Of a DNA stretch of 64,000 bases, positions 54,601 to 62,654 are shown one piece after another; the stretch's first letter is position 1, and every line of letters begins with the position of its first letter. The translations under genes were made by a program, and so were the position numbers. The stretch comes from Myxococcales bacterium. GTDB lineage: Bacteria; Myxococcota; Myxococcia; Myxococcales; JAJYLH01. The notes under the pieces are model-generated. The model was not told the DNA's origin, did not search any database, and saw only the letters and a program-made list of their open reading frames with translations. Where the stretch lies: positions 1 through 64,000 of the forward strand of contig JAJYLH010000014.1 in NCBI GenBank assembly GCA_021787845.1. Direction: 5' to 3'.

Positions 54601-56551
54601 CGCGGGCGAGGTCGGCCCAGGCGGTCGGATGGCCCGGATGCTTCTCCAGGAGCGCCGAGAGCGACGTCGCCGCCCCGTCCCAGGACTTCGCCGCCAATTG
54701 CTTCGCCGCCTCCCGCTCCCGCGCGCGGCCAGCGGCGTCCTCGGGGGACAGCACCAGCTCCGGGCGAACGCGCGCGACCAGCTCGAGCCCCCGCAACGCC
54801 GGGACGTAGCCCTTCTGCTCGCCGAGAACGCTCTTGTAGAGCCGGACCGCTTCCTTCAAGTTGCCCAGCGCCCGCGCCTGGAGGTCGGCCGCCCGCTGCA
54901 AGAGCCCGGGCTTGCGCTCGGGCACCTCGGCGACCTCCGCCTCCTTCTCCAGGCCCGCCGCCGCCTCCCGCCAGTCCTTCGCGGCCAGCGCGCACCGGAC
55001 GAGCGCGCGCGACACCGGCATCGAGGGGTCCATCTCCAGCGCGAGCCGGTAGGCGGCCTGGGCGCTCGCCGGCTCGCCGAGCTTCGACTCCGCGAGCTCC
55101 GCCATGTCCAACAAGACCGCCCGCTTTCCCTCGCGGCTTCCCGCGAGGAGGTAGTCCTTTTCATAGAGCTGCGAGAGCGGTGCCCACTTCTCGGTCCGGG
55201 CGTAGACCGCGCAGAGCGCGTCGTGGGCCGCGAGGTGGGTGGGCGCATGCACGAGCGCCTCGAGGTAAGCGCCGATCGCCTCGTCGAACCGGCCGAGCTC
55301 TTCCAGGAGGAGGCCCGAGCGGCAGGCGAGGTCGGCCCGAGCCGCCGGGTCCGCCGCCTGACCCAGCGCCGCGCGGGTCTCCGTCAGCTCCTCGTCGACG
55401 GTCTTCAACGGCGCTTTCGCTTCGGTAGCCGCGAGTGCTTCCGGGTGGTTCGGAACCAGCTCCAGCACCCGGGCGTAGTGCGCGGCCGCCTCGTCCGGAC
55501 GCCCGGCGTGGTCGAGATGGCGAGCGAGCCGGAGCGCGGCGCCGGCCTTGTCGAGCGGGTCCCGCGCGGTCTCCAGGCGCGCGGCGAGGCTCGACTCCAG
55601 CGCCGCGTCGTCGCCCGCCCGGGTCGCGTGGTCGATGAACGCCTCCAGCGCGAGCCCGTCGCGGGGATTGATCTCGCGCGCGGCCCCCAACAGCTCCCGC
55701 GCCTCGTCGCCGTCCTCGCCGCGTCCCTCGACGAGCCGCGCGAGCCGGACCCGCGCCGCTGTCCCGCTGGAGGCGGCCACTTCCGCCCGGGCGATGCGCT
55801 CCAAGGTGGCCTGGTCGCCGGCCTTGAAGAGCCCGGCGAGGCACGTCGCCTGGGCCTCGAGATCGAGGGGCGCGAGCGCGATGAGCTCGCGGCGCAAGCC
55901 GGAAGCGGTCTCGGCGTCGCGCTGCTTCTCCGCCGCGAACGCCGCCCGCGATAGGTTACGGGCCTTGAGCGTGTCGTCGGTCAGCGCCTGTCCCAAGCGC
56001 GCCCGGAGCGAAACCTCGTCGGCCGCGTCCTGCCTCGCGGTGGCGGCGACGATGGCGCGTTCCAGCAGAACCGGGTGGTCGGGCACCAGGGTTTGGGCCT
56101 CGGCGAGCACCTTTGCGGCTCGCTCGGGCTGGCCGAGCTTCTGTTCGTACACCGCCGCCTCGGCGCGGAGGATCTCGAATCGCTCGGCGGTGTCGGTCAC
56201 CGTCTCGAGCTCCTGGCGGTAGAGCTCGGCCACCCGCTCCCACTCGCCGGTCTCGGCGAGGAGCGAGCGTAGCGAGTCCCGTGCCGGCTGGTAGGAGGGC
56301 TCTCGCTCCCTCGCGGCGGTGAAGCAGCGCTCGGCGGAGGCGCGATCCTGCCGGTCGAGCCAGCGCCACCCGGCTTCGACCCAGAGCCGTGGGGCGACCG
56401 GACCGGTGGCGCGCGCGGCCTCGTCCTCGAGGCGACGAGGGTCGGCGCGGTCGTCGGGGGCCGGAGCGGTGCCGGCGGGCTCGGAGGCGGTGGTGGGTGG
56501 AGGAGCGGCGCTGGGCACGGGCGCAGGAGCAAGCGGGCCTGGGTCGGACAT
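51683..56551 (-). CDS. Giant tetratricopeptide-repeat protein
   Basis: 1622 aa, starting MSDPGPLAP with GGAGGG five bases upstream. After a Pro/Ala-rich N-terminal tail (~1-35) nearly the whole length is Ala/Leu/Glu-rich helical hairpins of about 34 residues with TPR spacing (W-x-x-L/Y...A-x-x-x-Y/F...P). Examples are AAHYARVLELVPNHPEALAA, AQAAYRLALEMDPSMPVSRA and ALKAFEDALALDPKLVPAMR. No signal peptide or membrane span is evident, so it is probably cytoplasmic. The last ~250 residues are less repetitive. TPR scaffolds of this size are common in myxobacteria; partner unknown. Transcribed divergently from aspS. Confidence 0.9.
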   Translation of the reverse strand: MSDPGPLAPAPVPSAAPPPTTASEPAGTAPAPDDRADPRRLEDEAARATGPVAPRLWVEAGWRWLDRQDRASAERCFTAAREREPSYQPARDSLRSLLAETGEWERVAELYRQELETVTDTAERFEILRAEAAVYEQKLGQPERAAKVLAEAQTLVPDHPVLLERAIVAATARQDAADEVSLRARLGQALTDDTLKARNLSRAAFAAEKQRDAETASGLRRELIALAPLDLEAQATCLAGLFKAGDQATLERIARAEVAASSGTAARVRLARLVEGRGEDGDEARELLGAAREINPRDGLALEAFIDHATRAGDDAALESSLAARLETARDPLDKAGAALRLARHLDHAGRPDEAAAHYARVLELVPNHPEALAATEAKAPLKTVDEELTETRAALGQAADPAARADLACRSGLLLEELGRFDEAIGAYLEALVHAPTHLAAHDALCAVYARTEKWAPLSQLYEKDYLLAGSREGKRAVLLDMAELAESKLGEPASAQAAYRLALEMDPSMPVSRALVRCALAAKDWREAAAGLEKEAEVAEVPERKPGLLQRAADLQARALGNLKEAVRLYKSVLGEQKGYVPALRGLELVARVRPELVLSPEDAAGRAREREAAKQLAAKSWDGAATSLSALLEKHPGHPTAWADLARAATARGDPSGAAAAWEKYAGLLTDPIAKAEALQRAAEIAEEQLFDPARALALTEAAVAAAPRQASAWRMLSRLALAKADHSRARQALEQEVQVAQLKDRTVALRRLAALVADRFGEPGRAIELYRESLEEDGSDLATMAELDRLHLLTGDRLKSAEIRGRLAARCRDVRAAAYLRTAAALDRATAGDPDGAINEYRRALAVDGRIRFALDEVQVALRQKPDHAGLVDLYLRRAPYLDLESQAFLAFSRGKLHQAAGQAALALKAFEDALALDPKLVPAMRAAARLHGAAGAWREVVDLLTREAQAQSGPETAAGLHFDAATVAREHGDLARFEAALRQTLAARPADGRALAALDALFGQQDRFADLAALLEAAAASEPDAAKSAALFLRVARLQHEKLGDRAREAEALEQALARAPLDLTALEMKADYALVAGNPAAAVEPLTKALEVAGADRARLQVRLADAHLAAGQGAEALVAARAAFEEKRTAERLELVARAAMAAGEHQLAQAAFDRLLQTARDPASGARFARQAARCKQAQKDTDGAAALFRRAVELLPGDTEALQGLEALYLSSGDSAGLAGAYETLAGSEALRPADAVAYLAQAAQAWEAAGTSDRATAMFERALQADPGSSALRLSFARFLGRAPTTRARALNELRLLVSQAPLSLNALRELASLFAASGQPDGAFLALAALVGLGAATEEESLRHAQAAKARREPVGALSPADVELCVHPLERAAPIREAFVALAAALPKIVPGSLERHGLGKNDRFRGEGRAAADRLAKLFGTGPFELYRSSPAQNQAWVENTVPPSLVVGATRLAGEPGELLFTLGMLLGRVRLGTHAAFFAQPIEVANLVAEALRQADPAFSRFGTKSPELAQAVGRAVGRAERKALEALVPKFAGTVSFGAATQGMAFSSHRFGLVAAGDLAAAIRVLARDEKSPAALLERPDLVELVGFALSDEHLALRGRLRTAVG

Positions 56552-56727
56552 CGATTCCCTCCAGCTCAAGGGAGCGCGGTTCTAGGCGCGGCGCGGTCTT
56601 CGGCACAAGGATTTCGCCGCCCGCCCCCGGCGAGCCGGTCTTCCTTCGAGCGAGGCCGAACCAGGCGCGTTATCGTACGCGCCTTTTCGTGCCGCCAGGG
56701 CGGATTCGGAAGCGGCAGGGGACCGAG

Positions 56728-58602
56728 GTGTCAGTGGGCCAGTTCATCAGCGAGGTCAAGCGGACGCACCGGTGCGGCGAGCTGACCGGGAAGAACGTGG
56801 GCGAGCGGGCGGTGCTCTTCGGCTGGGTGCACACCCGGCGGGACCACGGGGGCGCGGTGTTCATCGACATGCGCGACCGGACCGGGTTGACGCAGGTGGT
56901 GTTCGACCCGTCGCTCGCGAACGTTCCCGAGCCGCTGCGCTCGACGCTCGATGGCGCCTCGGTGGCCGCGGCGCACCAACTCGCGCACGCGCAACTGCGC
57001 AGCGAGTTCTGCTTCGGCGTCGAAGGGGTGGTCGTCAGCCGGGGCGAGAACGTGAACCCGAAGATGAAGACGGGCGAGATCGAGGTGGTCGCGGTCCGCC
57101 TGGAGATCTTCAACCGCTCGGAGGCGGTGCCGTTCCCCCTGGACGACGACATCGACACCGCGGAGGACAAGCGGCTCGCCTATCGCTACCTCGACCTCAG
57201 GCGGCGGCCGCTGCAGGAGGCGCTCGTCCAGCGCTCGCGGGCGAACCGGATCGTCCGGTCGTACTTCGGCGAGCGGGAGTTCGTGGAGCTGGAGACGCCG
57301 TTCCTCGTCAAGTACACGCCGGGTGGGGCGCGCAACTTCCTCGTCCCCGCGCGGCTGAGCCCGGGCAAGTTCTACGCCCTCGCGGAGAGCCCACAGCTCT
57401 TCAAGCAGCTCTTCATGGTCGCCGGCTTCGACCGCTACTTCCAGCTCGTCAAGTGCTTTCGGGACGAGGACCTGCGCCTCGACCGGCAGCCGGAGTTCAC
57501 GCAGATCGACGTGGAGATGTCCTTCGTCAGCCAGGACGACGTGTTCACGGAAATCGAGGGGCTCCTCCGGCGCCTGTGGAAAGAGCTTCTGAATGTGGAG
57601 CTGCCGGTACCCTTCCCGCGAATGGCCTTCGACGAGTCGATGCGCCGGTTCGGGAACGACAAGCCGGACCTGCGCTTCGGGCTCGAGCACGTCGAGCTGA
57701 CCGAGGTGATCAAGGCGCATCCCGAAGGCGGGCTGCCGCTGTTCGTGGAGGCGGTGGAGCAGGGCGGCATCGCCAAGGCCATCCGGGTGCCCGCCCGCCA
57801 TCCGCTCTCGCGCAAGGAGCAGGACGAGCTGGAGACGGTCTGCAAGGGGATGGGCGCGAAGGGGCTCGCGCGGGCGAAGGTCGGCGAGAGCGGCGAGTGG
57901 ACGCAGAGCCCGCTCGCGAAGACGGTGACCCCCGGCCTGCGCCAGGCGATCAACGCGGCGACGGGGGCCGAGGCGGGCGACCTCCTGCTCTTCCAGTTCG
58001 GCAAGGAGAGCGTCGTCCACACGGTGCTCGCGAACCTCCGCCTCCACCTGGGCAAGAAGCTCAAGCTGATTCCCGAGCACGGCACCGACGGCCGCTGGAA
58101 TTTCCTCTGGGTGGTCGACCCGCCGCTGTTCGAATACGACGAGGAGCAAGAGCGCTACGTGGCGGCGCATCACGCCTTCACCCGGCCGCACGACGAGGAC
58201 GTGCCGCTCCTCGAGACCGACCCCGGCAAGGTGAAGTGCTACCGCTACGACTGCGTGCTCAACGGCTTCGAGATCGGCGGCGGCTCGATTCGGCTGCACG
58301 ACCCGGAGGTGCAGGCGCGGGTGTTCCAGGCCCTGGGCATCTCGGAGGCGGAGGCGCAAGAGAAGTTCGGCTTCCTCCTGCAGGCGCTCAAGTTCGGGGC
58401 GCCGCCGCACGGGGGCATCGCGCTGGGCATGGACCGGCTGGCGATGTTGATGGCCGGCGCGCCCAGCTTGCGCGACGTGATTCCGTTCCCGAAGACGCAG
58501 AAGGGCACCGACCTGATGACCGACGCGCCCGGGTCGGTCTCGGCGGAGCAGCTCGCCGAGCTCAAGGTGCGCACGCTCGCGGTCGAGCCGCCGAGAGAGT
58601 AG
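56728..58602 (+). CDS. aspS: Aspartyl-tRNA synthetase
   Basis: 624 aa class II synthetase: OB-fold anticodon domain (~20-110; LFGWVHTRRDHGGAVFIDMR), motif 2 FRDEDLRLDRQPEFTQID, a bacterial-type GAD insertion (~285-430), and motif 3 GIALGMDRLAMLM. The GTG at 56728 has AGGGGA upstream; a GTG six bases later is also possible, and the long upstream frame is not conserved. The RRDHGG loop has His where discriminating bacterial AspRSs tend to have another residue, a weak hint of a non-discriminating enzyme that also charges tRNA-Asn. truA follows 34 bp later. Confidence 0.95.
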   Translation: MSVGQFISEVKRTHRCGELTGKNVGERAVLFGWVHTRRDHGGAVFIDMRDRTGLTQVVFDPSLANVPEPLRSTLDGASVAAAHQLAHAQLRSEFCFGVEGVVVSRGENVNPKMKTGEIEVVAVRLEIFNRSEAVPFPLDDDIDTAEDKRLAYRYLDLRRRPLQEALVQRSRANRIVRSYFGEREFVELETPFLVKYTPGGARNFLVPARLSPGKFYALAESPQLFKQLFMVAGFDRYFQLVKCFRDEDLRLDRQPEFTQIDVEMSFVSQDDVFTEIEGLLRRLWKELLNVELPVPFPRMAFDESMRRFGNDKPDLRFGLEHVELTEVIKAHPEGGLPLFVEAVEQGGIAKAIRVPARHPLSRKEQDELETVCKGMGAKGLARAKVGESGEWTQSPLAKTVTPGLRQAINAATGAEAGDLLLFQFGKESVVHTVLANLRLHLGKKLKLIPEHGTDGRWNFLWVVDPPLFEYDEEQERYVAAHHAFTRPHDEDVPLLETDPGKVKCYRYDCVLNGFEIGGGSIRLHDPEVQARVFQALGISEAEAQEKFGFLLQALKFGAPPHGGIALGMDRLAMLMAGAPSLRDVIPFPKTQKGTDLMTDAPGSVSAEQLAELKVRTLAVEPPRE

Positions 58603-58636
58603 GGCGGGGTCGATTCGCCCAGCGGGAGCGGCGCCG

Positions 58637-59410
58637 GTGCCCACCTGGAAGCTCACGCTCGAGTACGACGGCCGCGGCTTCGTGGGGTGGCAGCGCCAGC
58701 CGAACGGGACGAGCGTGCAGGAGGTCGTCGAGGGGGCGCTGGCGAGCCTCCATGCGGGCGAGCCGATCCCGGTGACGGCGGCCGGGCGGACCGACGCGGG
58801 CGTGCACGCGCGCGGGCAGGTGGTGTCGTTCTCGACCTCGAAAGCTCTGCCGGTCTCGGCGTACCAGCTCGGACTGAACGGGCGGTTGCCGCGCACCATC
58901 GCGGTGCGCGACGCCCAGCTCGCGCCGGACGGCTTCGACGCCCGCCGCTGGGCGCGGGGGAAGCGCTACGTCTATCGCGTCCTGCAGAGCCGCTTTCGCT
59001 CCCCCTTGCGGGAGGGGCGGGTATGGCTCCTCCATCGGCCGCTGGAGGTGGCCGCGATGCGCGAGGCGGCCGGGCACCTCGTCGGCGCGCACGACTTCTC
59101 GGCGTTTCGCGCGGCGGACTGCGAGGCGAAGAACCCGGTGCGGGAGGTGCGGCGGCTGGAGGTCGAGGCGCGGGGCGACGAGGTCGTCTTCACCGTCGAG
59201 GCGACGGCGTTCTTGAAGCACATGGTCCGGAACCTGGTCGGCACCCTGGTCGAGGTCGGGCAGCACAAGCGTGCGCCCGAGGCGATGCCGGGGCTGCTCG
59301 CCTCGTGCGACCGCGCGCAGGCGGGCCGCACCGCTCCCGCGGAAGGCCTGTGCCTGGACGAGGTCTTCTACGACCTCGCCGCGGGCTCGCCGCTCGACCG
59401 TCGCACTTGA
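58637..59410 (+). CDS. truA: tRNA pseudouridine(38-40) synthase TruA
   Basis: 257 aa with a GTG start. The catalytic Asp lies in TAAGRTDAGVHARGQVVSF; other family blocks are LTLEYDGRGFVGWQRQP, the HDFSAFRAADCEAKNPVR segment and FLKHMVRNLVGTLVEVG. It isomerises uridines 38-40 in the tRNA anticodon stem-loop. Probably co-transcribed with aspS. A palindromic repeat overlaps the very end of the gene and its 3' flank. Confidence 0.95.
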   Translation: MPTWKLTLEYDGRGFVGWQRQPNGTSVQEVVEGALASLHAGEPIPVTAAGRTDAGVHARGQVVSFSTSKALPVSAYQLGLNGRLPRTIAVRDAQLAPDGFDARRWARGKRYVYRVLQSRFRSPLREGRVWLLHRPLEVAAMREAAGHLVGAHDFSAFRAADCEAKNPVREVRRLEVEARGDEVVFTVEATAFLKHMVRNLVGTLVEVGQHKRAPEAMPGLLASCDRAQAGRTAPAEGLCLDEVFYDLAAGSPLDRRT

Positions 59411-59450
59411 TCGGACCGATCAGTCCGATCCGACCGATCGGTCTGATCAG
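59409..59450. repeat. GATCGGACCGATC palindromic repeat
   Basis: A near-perfect palindrome made of gatcggaccgatcagtccga and tccgaccgatcggtctgatc pieces, right at the truA stop codon. A near copy lies at 29427-29464 inside the signal-peptide region of the 2004-aa lipoprotein. It may serve as a transcript hairpin here. Confidence 0.8.
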
Positions 59451-59599
59451 TCGTTGGGCGCGCCCGGATGCCTTCGCCGGTCTCTGACACCTGGCTATCC
59501 GTTGACGCACTTGCCCCGATGGTGGACCCGATTTCGACGAACGGGTCGGCGCCAAGGCACGTGTTTCTCGATGCGGTCGAGGGAGATCCAGGCGTCGGC

Positions 59600-59630
59600 G
59601 GCGCGCGTGGCACTCGCTGATGACCTTGCC
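59600..59630 (-). pseudogene. Short IS630 transposase fragment
   Basis: 31 bases match 40719-40749 with one difference and encode GKVISECHAR on the minus strand, part of the IS630 transposase. Sequence on either side no longer aligns. The rest of 59451-59678 shows no gene. Confidence 0.6.
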
Positions 59631-59678
59631 ACCCCCATCCGCGCAGGGGGGCCCCCGGAGGGGCGGCGAGCCGATGGG

Positions 59679-60362
59679 CTAGTGTAGTATGGGAGCGCTG
59701 CTGGCCGGCTTGAGCGGCGCCGGTGTCAGCGCGGGAGCCGGCGCCTTGGCCGTGGCGCGGGCGCGCCAGAGGTCGATGCTGGTGTAGACGACTTCAGTGG
59801 TGGAGAGCTTGCGCGCGTCGGTCCGGTGTTCCTTCTTCACCTCCGCCGCGGGCGTTCGGTCGACGCGGAGCTGAATCAGGGTGGTCCCGTCGGTCCAGCC
59901 GACCAGGTCGACCGCCACGCCCGTCCGCGGGTCCATCATGCCCGGAATGGGCGCTCCCGGACCGTACTTGGCCACCACCATCCGGTACAGCTCGTCGTAA
60001 CCCCGCGCGTAATCGTCGGTGAAGTGCGGGACGAAGACCGCGCGCAGGAGCTTCCCCTTCCAGAAATAGGCCTCGATGCGCTTGATGGTGGGCTTCTGGT
60101 CCGGCCCGGGCACTGCGAACAACTCGCGCACGAGGTCGGGGCTTCCGGGCGCCGGCCCTCTTTCGATCGGGGTCCCGAAGCGCTTCTCCACATCGGCAGC
60201 GCTCATGCCCCATTTGGCGCCCTTGTAGCCATCGCCGAAGTCGCGCGGGTGCGGAGTGGGAATCACCGCCGGCGCCGACTTGGTCGGCGGCTGGACCCGA
60301 GGCTTGCAGGCGGGCACGGCGAGAACGACCGCGGCGAGGACCGCCAGAGCAGAACGGGTCAC
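59679..60362 (-). CDS. Lipoprotein of unknown function in the Tol/Ton-like cluster
   Basis: 227 aa with GTG start (GGGAG upstream) and a short lipoprotein signal, lipobox VPAC at ~19. The mature part has a Pro-rich linker, then a compact domain (~45-190; GYKGAKWGMSAADVEKRFG, FWKGKLLRAVFVPHFTDDY, DLVGWTDGTTLIQLRVD) and an Ala/Pro-rich tail. The WGMSxxxVxxxF motif recurs in small secreted proteins of proteobacteria, but I cannot name a function. It lies 56 bp after the TonB-like gene, in the place where tolB or pal usually follow. Confidence 0.75.
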   Translation of the reverse strand: MTRSALAVLAAVVLAVPACKPRVQPPTKSAPAVIPTPHPRDFGDGYKGAKWGMSAADVEKRFGTPIERGPAPGSPDLVRELFAVPGPDQKPTIKRIEAYFWKGKLLRAVFVPHFTDDYARGYDELYRMVVAKYGPGAPIPGMMDPRTGVAVDLVGWTDGTTLIQLRVDRTPAAEVKKEHRTDARKLSTTEVVYTSIDLWRARATAKAPAPALTPAPLKPASSAPILH

Positions 60363-60418
60363 GGGTGGCTCCCAAACGAGCTGCCTCGGTGCGGCCGTCG
60401 TCCGGCCCGCGGTCGAGG

Positions 60419-61213
60419 TCAAGGGTGGTAGTTCAACTGGAATCCGTCGGGGTACTGCGCGAGAAAGCCCGGCGGCGGCGCCGGGAGCGTCATCCGCTTG
60501 AGCGCGCTGGAGATGGCGTCGTCGAACTGGGTGTTGCCGCTCGATTTCGCCAGGCGCGCCTCGATGATCCGGCCGTCGGCGCCGATCTGCATGTTGACCA
60601 CCGCTTGCAGGTACATCCGCTCCTTCTCGCCGATGGTCTGCGGCAAGACGAAGTTGCGCCGGAGAGTCGCCTGGACCAGCGCCAGATACCGGTCGCCCGC
60701 CGCCGCGGTGTCGGCGTTGCCGTTGGCGTCCCCGTCCGCCTCGCCGACCGGCGGCTCTACCGTCTTGCCGGTGGGCCCCTGGGGGGCAGGACCGATGTGG
60801 CCTAGCGCATCCGCCAGTCGCTGCTGCGCCTGGAGGATGCGGCGGGCCTTCTCCTCGAGCGCGCGCTCCTTCACCGCGGCGGGGTTCGGCACCGCTCCCG
60901 GGGTAGGCACCGGCGCGACGCGCGAGGTCGACGGCGACCGGGTCGGGCTCGGGAGCCGCGGCAGGAGGCGCTTGTTGCGCGGCGTCCCCAGCCGCACGAG
61001 CTTGGCGATGATCGGCTGCTCCACTCTCACCCGGGGCGGCGCGAGGCGGGCGTAGGCGAGGGCGCCGCCAAACATCGCGACGTGGGCGGCGAGGCTGACC
61101 GCGAGGCCGGTCCTGATGCCGACCCGCGAGCGCCCCACCAGCCGATAGCGCTCGCGAAAGCCGGCGCCCGCCGTCGGTTGGTCCCGCCCGGCGCTGGCGC
61201 TGCCGGTCACCAT
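60419..61213 (-). CDS. TonB/TolA-type energy-transduction protein
   Basis: 264 aa. One N-terminal membrane anchor (~35-58; TGLAVSLAAHVAMFGGALAYA), a Pro/Lys/Ala-rich periplasmic region (~65-180), and a C-terminal TonB_C-like domain (~180-264; LRRNFVLPQTIGEKERM, AVVNMQIGADGRIIEARL, FDDAISSALKRM). Encoded 6 bp downstream of the ExbD/TolR gene, it should transmit proton-motive force from the TolQR/ExbBD motor to the outer membrane. Whether it works as TonB (importer gating) or TolA (envelope constriction) cannot be settled from sequence. Confidence 0.88.
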   Translation of the reverse strand: MVTGSASAGRDQPTAGAGFRERYRLVGRSRVGIRTGLAVSLAAHVAMFGGALAYARLAPPRVRVEQPIIAKLVRLGTPRNKRLLPRLPSPTRSPSTSRVAPVPTPGAVPNPAAVKERALEEKARRILQAQQRLADALGHIGPAPQGPTGKTVEPPVGEADGDANGNADTAAAGDRYLALVQATLRRNFVLPQTIGEKERMYLQAVVNMQIGADGRIIEARLAKSSGNTQFDDAISSALKRMTLPAPPPGFLAQYPDGFQLNYHP

Positions 61214-61219
61214 CTCGGT

Positions 61220-61642
61220 CTACGGAACCTCCGGCGGCGCGGTGATCATTCCGATGCTCTCGACGCCCGCCGCTTGCGCGAGCGACATCACCTGGATCAC
61301 CACGCCGTACTTCAGGCTCTGGTCCGCGCGGATGTAGAGCGTGCGGTCCTGTTTGAGCTTCATGTTGGTCGAGAGCTTCTCGCCCAGCTCGTTCTTGGGA
61401 ATCTCGGTGTCGCCCAGGTACAGCTTGTAGTCGTCACCGACCTTCTGAATCGCCAGGACCAGCGGCTGCTTCTTCGACTGCACCTCCGGGGTCTTCTCCT
61501 TCGGCAGGTCGATCTTCACGCCGGTCTGTAGGAGCGGTGCCGCCACCATGAAGATGATCAGCAAGACCAGCATCACGTCGACCAGCGGCGTGACGTTGAT
61601 TTCCGCGAGCGCGCGCCGATTCCCGCCGGACGAGAACGCCAT
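61220..61642 (-). CDS. ExbD/TolR-family motor protein
   Basis: 140 aa with one membrane helix (~18-38; NVTPLVDVMLVLLIIFMVAAP) holding the conserved proton-carrying Asp in PLVDVMLVLLI, and a periplasmic ExbD/TolR domain (IQKVGDDYKLYLGDTEIP, LYIRADQSLKYGVVIQVM). It partners the ExbB/TolQ protein encoded 11 bp upstream and the TonB-like protein downstream. Confidence 0.93.
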   Translation of the reverse strand: MAFSSGGNRRALAEINVTPLVDVMLVLLIIFMVAAPLLQTGVKIDLPKEKTPEVQSKKQPLVLAIQKVGDDYKLYLGDTEIPKNELGEKLSTNMKLKQDRTLYIRADQSLKYGVVIQVMSLAQAAGVESIGMITAPPEVP

Positions 61643-61653
61643 CGCTAAAGCCT

Positions 61654-62397
61654 CTAGCCCTTCAAGAAGTGGCGCTTGACGATGTTCAAGAAGTCCGCGC
61701 CGAAGTTCGTCATCTCGTTCTCCAGCGTCCGGATGCGGGCGGAGAAGAAGTTGTAGGCGACCACCGCCGGAATCGCCGCGAAGAGCCCGACCGCGGTGGC
61801 GATCAGCGCCTGGGAAATCGGCGCCCCGACCGTCACCAGGGAGGCGTTCCCGGCGGCGGAGATGTCGTGGAAGGCGCCCATGATGCCCCAGACGGTGCCG
61901 AAGAGGCCGACGAAGGGGGCGGCAGCGGCGGTGGTCGCCAGGAACGGCACCGTCTCCTCGAGGTGCCCCAGCTCGGCGTTGGTCGCCCGTTTCAGGGCCC
62001 GCTCGACGTTCTCCATCCCGCCGAGCTGCTGGCTCATCGAGTCCTCGGCGGTGTCGGTCTCCGTCACCTTGGACAGCTCGACGTAGCCCGCGCGGAAGAC
62101 CTGGGAAATCGGCGACAAGGGGAGCGCTTCCGCTTCCGAGTAGATGGCGTCGAGCCGCCGCGCGTTCCAGAACGTCTCCAAGAAGCTCGCGCTCTGCCGT
62201 TCCGCCGCCTTCAGGTGCAGCCACTTGCGCACGATGATCGCCCACGAGGCGATCGACGCGGCGAAGAGGAGGGCGAGGACGCTGACCTCGACGGGACCGC
62301 CGCCGGTGACCACGTGCCAGTAGTTGATGCCGCCGGTCGCAGCAGGCGGGAGTACCGCGGCGTCGGCGAGGAGCAGGAGCGAGGGGTTGAACAGCAT
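61654..62397 (-). CDS. tolQ: ExbB/TolQ-family motor protein
   Basis: About 247 aa; the ATG at 62397 is preferred over a GTG at 62412, though both have weak ribosome-binding sites. Three membrane helices: ~38-58, ~128-155 (ATTAAAAPFVGLFGTVWGIM, the MotA/TolQ/ExbB signature) and ~170-195. The cytoplasmic loop carries LEETVPFLAT. First gene of the motor operon running leftwards. The lack of adjacent tolB and pal makes assignment as Tol versus Ton uncertain; TolQ is favoured slightly on length and motifs. Confidence 0.88.
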   Translation of the reverse strand: MLFNPSLLLLADAAVLPPAATGGINYWHVVTGGGPVEVSVLALLFAASIASWAIIVRKWLHLKAAERQSASFLETFWNARRLDAIYSEAEALPLSPISQVFRAGYVELSKVTETDTAEDSMSQQLGGMENVERALKRATNAELGHLEETVPFLATTAAAAPFVGLFGTVWGIMGAFHDISAAGNASLVTVGAPISQALIATAVGLFAAIPAVVAYNFFSARIRTLENEMTNFGADFLNIVKRHFLKG

Positions 62398-62654
62398 GAG
62401 TCCCGGTAGCACGCGACGCCCGACAGGGTCAACGAACGGGCGGCTGGAGTGCCGCTCTCGTCGTCGCGCTGGTCGTTGAACGCCAGTGGCCGCGCGCGGG
62501 ATCTGTGACCCGGGTCACGGCGCCGTTGCCCGAAGCGGCCCCGGCCCATCGCACGTCAGCCGCGATCCGGCGTACCATGCGCCGCTTGAATGCCGGCGGA
62601 CGTCGACCGTCCGACCGGACTGCGCGCAGGACGAGGGCGCGCATCGAGGGACAC

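Noticed and set aside
53684-55954. 756-aa plus-strand open frame
   Set aside because: Antisense shadow of the TPR protein, low complexity and charged, no domain.
56389-56727. N-terminal extension of AspRS to 737 aa
   Set aside because: The extra residues are Arg/Gly/Pro-rich, antisense to the TPR gene start, and a GTG with a good ribosome-binding site precedes the conserved OB-fold.
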